DNA from: a virus | Virus record (IMG/VR): IMGVR_UViG_3300049783_000750 | Location: 1-32,552 of that record | Length of the DNA stretch: 32,552 bases | Direction: 5' to 3' (one strand) | Shown: positions 30,756 to 32,552 of the stretch, one piece after another | Position numbering within the stretch: the first letter of the stretch is position 1 | Layout of the letters: the number at the start of each line of letters is the position of its first letter | Notes under the pieces: generated by a model | What the model saw: the letters and a program-made list of their open reading frames with translations, nothing else | What the model was told of the DNA's origin: nothing | Database searches by the model: none | Made by a program: the position numbers and the translations under genes

Positions 30756-31756
30756 TGCATTTACGAAGCTTGTTCGAGAGCAACAACAGGACTGCTGTTG
30801 TCGCGTTTGGTCGAATGAATCCTCCTACAATTGGGCACAAGAAACTAGCAGAGACAATGTCAAACTTGCCCGGTGATGGATTTATATTTTTAAGTCATAC
30901 ACAAAAGGGCAAAACGGATCCGTTGGACTTTGATACCAAGCTACGATTTGCAGAACAATTTTTTCCCAAGTTAACAGTCGGTGATAAGAATGTTCGCACA
31001 ATCATCGAAGCATTAAAGGCAGTTGAGGCACGTGGATACAAGAGTGTAATCTATGTTGCTGGAGAAGATCGCATTAATGAATTTGCACAACTGATTCACA
31101 AATACAACGGAAAAGAATACAACTTTAACAACATTCATGTGGTCAGTGCAGGCACACGAGATCCTGATGCACTCGAGGCTGCTGGTATGAGTGCTAGCAA
31201 GCTACGACAAGCTGCAACAGACGGCGACCTTGTTGAGTTTAGCAAAGGTGTACCAAGTGACAATGACGGGCTTACAGAGGCTATGTACGCCGCTGTACGC
31301 GCAGGGCTTGGTATAAAAGAAGATGATTCTGTGCCTGATCTACCAGCAATGCAACAACAACCCAAGACACAACAACAGACCGATGATCCCCAATCAGAAG
31401 TTACTCCTATACTCTTAAAAAAGTTGGAACAGTATCTTGATAAACTATTTTCAAGAGTAGGAATTGATGTTGAATTTACAAGGCACTTCCTGGACAGAGT
31501 AAACGATCAAAGAAATGTAACACAGATTACCATACAAGAACTAGTGGTGTTGTTTAGAGCAACTTACAGCAAATATGGTAAAGCAATTGCACAAATGGGG
31601 CCAGATGCACAGGCTGTTATCAAAGACATGCAAACAGATATTAATCTTCCATTTGTATTGAATTGGGATAACAAAAACAAAGAACTAGACCTTGTTGCCA
31701 AAACTGTTATGCGCAAAAAGAACTTCAGTACTCCTGACCGAGAGCTAAGAGTATAA
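30755..31756 (+). CDS. Nucleotidyltransferase (cytidylyltransferase-like) with C-terminal extension
   Basis: 333 aa. Residues 13-180 are a HIGH-type nucleotidyltransferase fold: VVAFGRMNPPTIGHKKL with TIGH at 25-28, IYVAGEDRINEF near 99-110, and MSASKLRQAA at 145-154, the counterpart of the ISSTxxR motif. This superfamily includes NMN adenylyltransferase and CTP-dependent cytidylyltransferases; the substrate cannot be told. A Gln/Pro-rich linker (about 195-215) leads to a second domain of about 115 residues with FTRHFLDRVNDQRNVTQI and RATYSKYGKAI, not recognised but compact. The first residues MHLRSLFES resemble a phage propeptide with LxE|S. One-base overlaps at both ends. Confidence 0.85.
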   Translation: MHLRSLFESNNRTAVVAFGRMNPPTIGHKKLAETMSNLPGDGFIFLSHTQKGKTDPLDFDTKLRFAEQFFPKLTVGDKNVRTIIEALKAVEARGYKSVIYVAGEDRINEFAQLIHKYNGKEYNFNNIHVVSAGTRDPDALEAAGMSASKLRQAATDGDLVEFSKGVPSDNDGLTEAMYAAVRAGLGIKEDDSVPDLPAMQQQPKTQQQTDDPQSEVTPILLKKLEQYLDKLFSRVGIDVEFTRHFLDRVNDQRNVTQITIQELVVLFRATYSKYGKAIAQMGPDAQAVIKDMQTDINLPFVLNWDNKNKELDLVAKTVMRKKNFSTPDRELRV

Positions 31757-31974
31757 TGAATGTTGATGATCTTAAAAGACTAGCAGGCATAACAGGATCA
31801 GCTGGCTACAGCGAGGTACAGTTTGAAGACCCGTATCAAGTTGCTGCTGACAACCGTGCAAGAGAAAAGAACGACAATATTCAACCAGGCACTAAGGAGT
31901 GGATGGATATGTGGTTCGGCAATGCCAACCCTTACAACAATCCTGTGCAATTCAGGGGACGTAAAAGAAAATGA
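31756..31974 (+). CDS. Small unknown protein
   Basis: 72 aa, coupled to the nucleotidyltransferase gene by a TAATG overlap and overlapping the next gene by 4 bases. It starts MNVDDLKRLAGITGS and has GTKEWMDMWFGNANPYNNPV near a basic end (FRGRKRK). No motif recognised. Confidence 0.72.
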   Translation: MNVDDLKRLAGITGSAGYSEVQFEDPYQVAADNRAREKNDNIQPGTKEWMDMWFGNANPYNNPVQFRGRKRK

Positions 31975-32243
31975 AAATACACGAAATTATATCAGAAGCA
32001 ACTAGCAGAGATGAGCTAGTGTCAAAGATGTCAGCAAAGCAAAAAAAACGTATGCTAGATGCAATATTTGCGTATCTTGACAAAGCTGTGAAATCCGATC
32101 CTGACAAGGATGTAAAAAAACATGCGTTCCAAGTCGGTAGAGAAGTTAACCTAATCGACGTCGGTCTTACTACTAGGATGCTATCAAGGCAGTATTCTCA
32201 ACAAACAGGCATCCCTGAGAGCTACAACCGTGAACATAGCTGA
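31971..32243 (+). CDS. Small helical protein with capsid-targeting-like N-terminus
   Basis: 90 aa. It begins MKIHEIISEATSRDEL; the T4 internal-protein leader is MKTYQEFIAEA, and the T4 prohead protease cleaves after (I/L)xE before A/G/S, so ISE|A at residues 7-10 fits. The rest is basic and helical (MSAKQKKRMLDAIFAYLDKA, then DVKKHAFQVGREVNLI). A packaged or head-associated protein is a plausible inference, not shown. The start overlaps the previous gene and the end overlaps the next gene by 14 bases. Confidence 0.75.
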   Translation: MKIHEIISEATSRDELVSKMSAKQKKRMLDAIFAYLDKAVKSDPDKDVKKHAFQVGREVNLIDVGLTTRMLSRQYSQQTGIPESYNREHS

Positions 32244-32493
32244 TCTTATAAATGAAGACGGGCGGGTTGTTAAGGGAGTTAACACCACTGTGGATGTCGG
32301 TGTTAACGAAATTCCAACACAAGCAGCCAAGTTTGGCAACGAAGTAACTCAAAACGGCTTGCCGCCATTCTTGCGCACAGATGGCAAAACAAAGACTGTT
32401 AAGCTAACTACAATGGAACAAGCGTGTATAGACGGCGGACACGACGTCAACGATCTTTATTCCACAAAGCTGTTTGATTGGAATAAATACTAA
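32230..32493 (+). CDS. Small unknown protein, GTG start, propeptide-like N-terminus
   Basis: 87 aa read from GTG at 32230 inside the previous gene. The choice is supported by the resulting N-terminus (M)NIADLINEDGR, which matches the MKIxEIIxE-type leader of the gene before it, with INE at the same position (residues 7-9). The remainder has TTVDVGVNEIPTQAAKFGNE and LTTMEQACIDGGHDVNDLYS; no motif recognised. There is no strong ribosome-binding site; translation probably re-initiates after the upstream gene. Confidence 0.72.
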   Translation: MNIADLINEDGRVVKGVNTTVDVGVNEIPTQAAKFGNEVTQNGLPPFLRTDGKTKTVKLTTMEQACIDGGHDVNDLYSTKLFDWNKY

Positions 32494-32494
32494 C

Positions 32495-32552
32495 ATGTTG
32501 ATAAGAGAGTTCAGTACCGCAGCCGGCTTTGCTATATTCATAGCCAATGTCA
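32495..32552 (+). CDS. Start of a gene cut by the window edge
   Basis: Only the first 19 codons are visible, beginning MLIREFSTAAGFAIFIANV, from an ATG one base after the previous stop. The opening resembles the short hydrophobic/acidic leaders of the neighbouring genes, followed by a hydrophobic run. Nothing more can be said. Confidence 0.55.
   Translation, partial: MLIREFSTAAGFAIFIANV

Noticed and set aside
1-32552. Prophage, plasmid or CRISPR features.
   Set aside because: No integrase, repressor, attachment repeats, partition genes or spaced direct repeats are visible; the gene content is that of a lytic T4-type phage.

Overview
This window is part of the genome of a large, strictly lytic tailed phage of the T4 type, most likely a marine T4-like myovirus infecting a Gram-negative bacterium. 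Evidence for this: a gp44-type clamp-loader ATPase, a gp31/GroES-like cochaperonin, a DexA-type exonuclease, PhoH, UV-damage endonuclease and HesB/IscA genes; very large tail-fibre-like proteins; a two-gene spanin, which implies an outer membrane; and motifs matching NATAAATA, close to the T4 late promoter TATAAATA. There are no integrase, tRNA, rRNA, CRISPR or insertion-sequence signals. No photosynthesis genes are present, so a cyanobacterial host is not indicated. The exact host and phage species cannot be read from the sequence alone.

Layout. 1-2.6 kb: uvdE, a tandem array of three related small genes, a coiled-coil protein and an isolated minus-strand zinc-ribbon gene. 2.65-13.65 kb: a late structural block with a HesB-like Fe-S protein, a 1915-aa fibre protein, a mini-fibre, a short fibre, a 1019-aa protein with Ig/cadherin-like repeats, another fibre-like protein and a small helical protein. 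Four of these structural proteins share, wholly or in part, an N-terminal anchor motif. 13.66-14.2 kb: a small protein resembling only the GRGS part of bacterial DNA polymerase III alpha. 14.2-21.3 kb: an early/middle-type block with sigma70-like promoters and tightly overlapping genes (cochaperonin, MazG-like pyrophosphatase, DexA-like exonuclease, clamp loader gp44, 7Fe ferredoxin, DHFR, thymidylate synthase, many small unknowns). It ends at a hairpin convergent with minus-strand phoH (21.3-22.06 kb).

22.2-32.5 kb: two conserved unknowns behind a late-type promoter; a lysis cassette (GH19 endolysin with peptidoglycan-binding domain, inner spanin, overlapping outer-spanin lipoprotein, holin candidate); an overlapping protein-quality-control cassette (DnaJ, peptide deformylase, ClpA carrying the IGF ClpP-docking motif); and a run of small genes around a nucleotidyltransferase. 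Several of the last group start with short peptides resembling the T4 capsid-targeting/propeptide sequence, so they may be packaged proteins.

How the genes fit together: DHFR and ThyA make dTMP for replication by the gp44-type machinery; MazG-like and DexA-like enzymes act on nucleotides and nucleic acid; the ferredoxin and HesB protein point to Fe-S or redox support; the GroES-like, DnaJ, deformylase and ClpA proteins point to takeover of host protein folding, maturation and turnover; the lysis cassette releases the virions.
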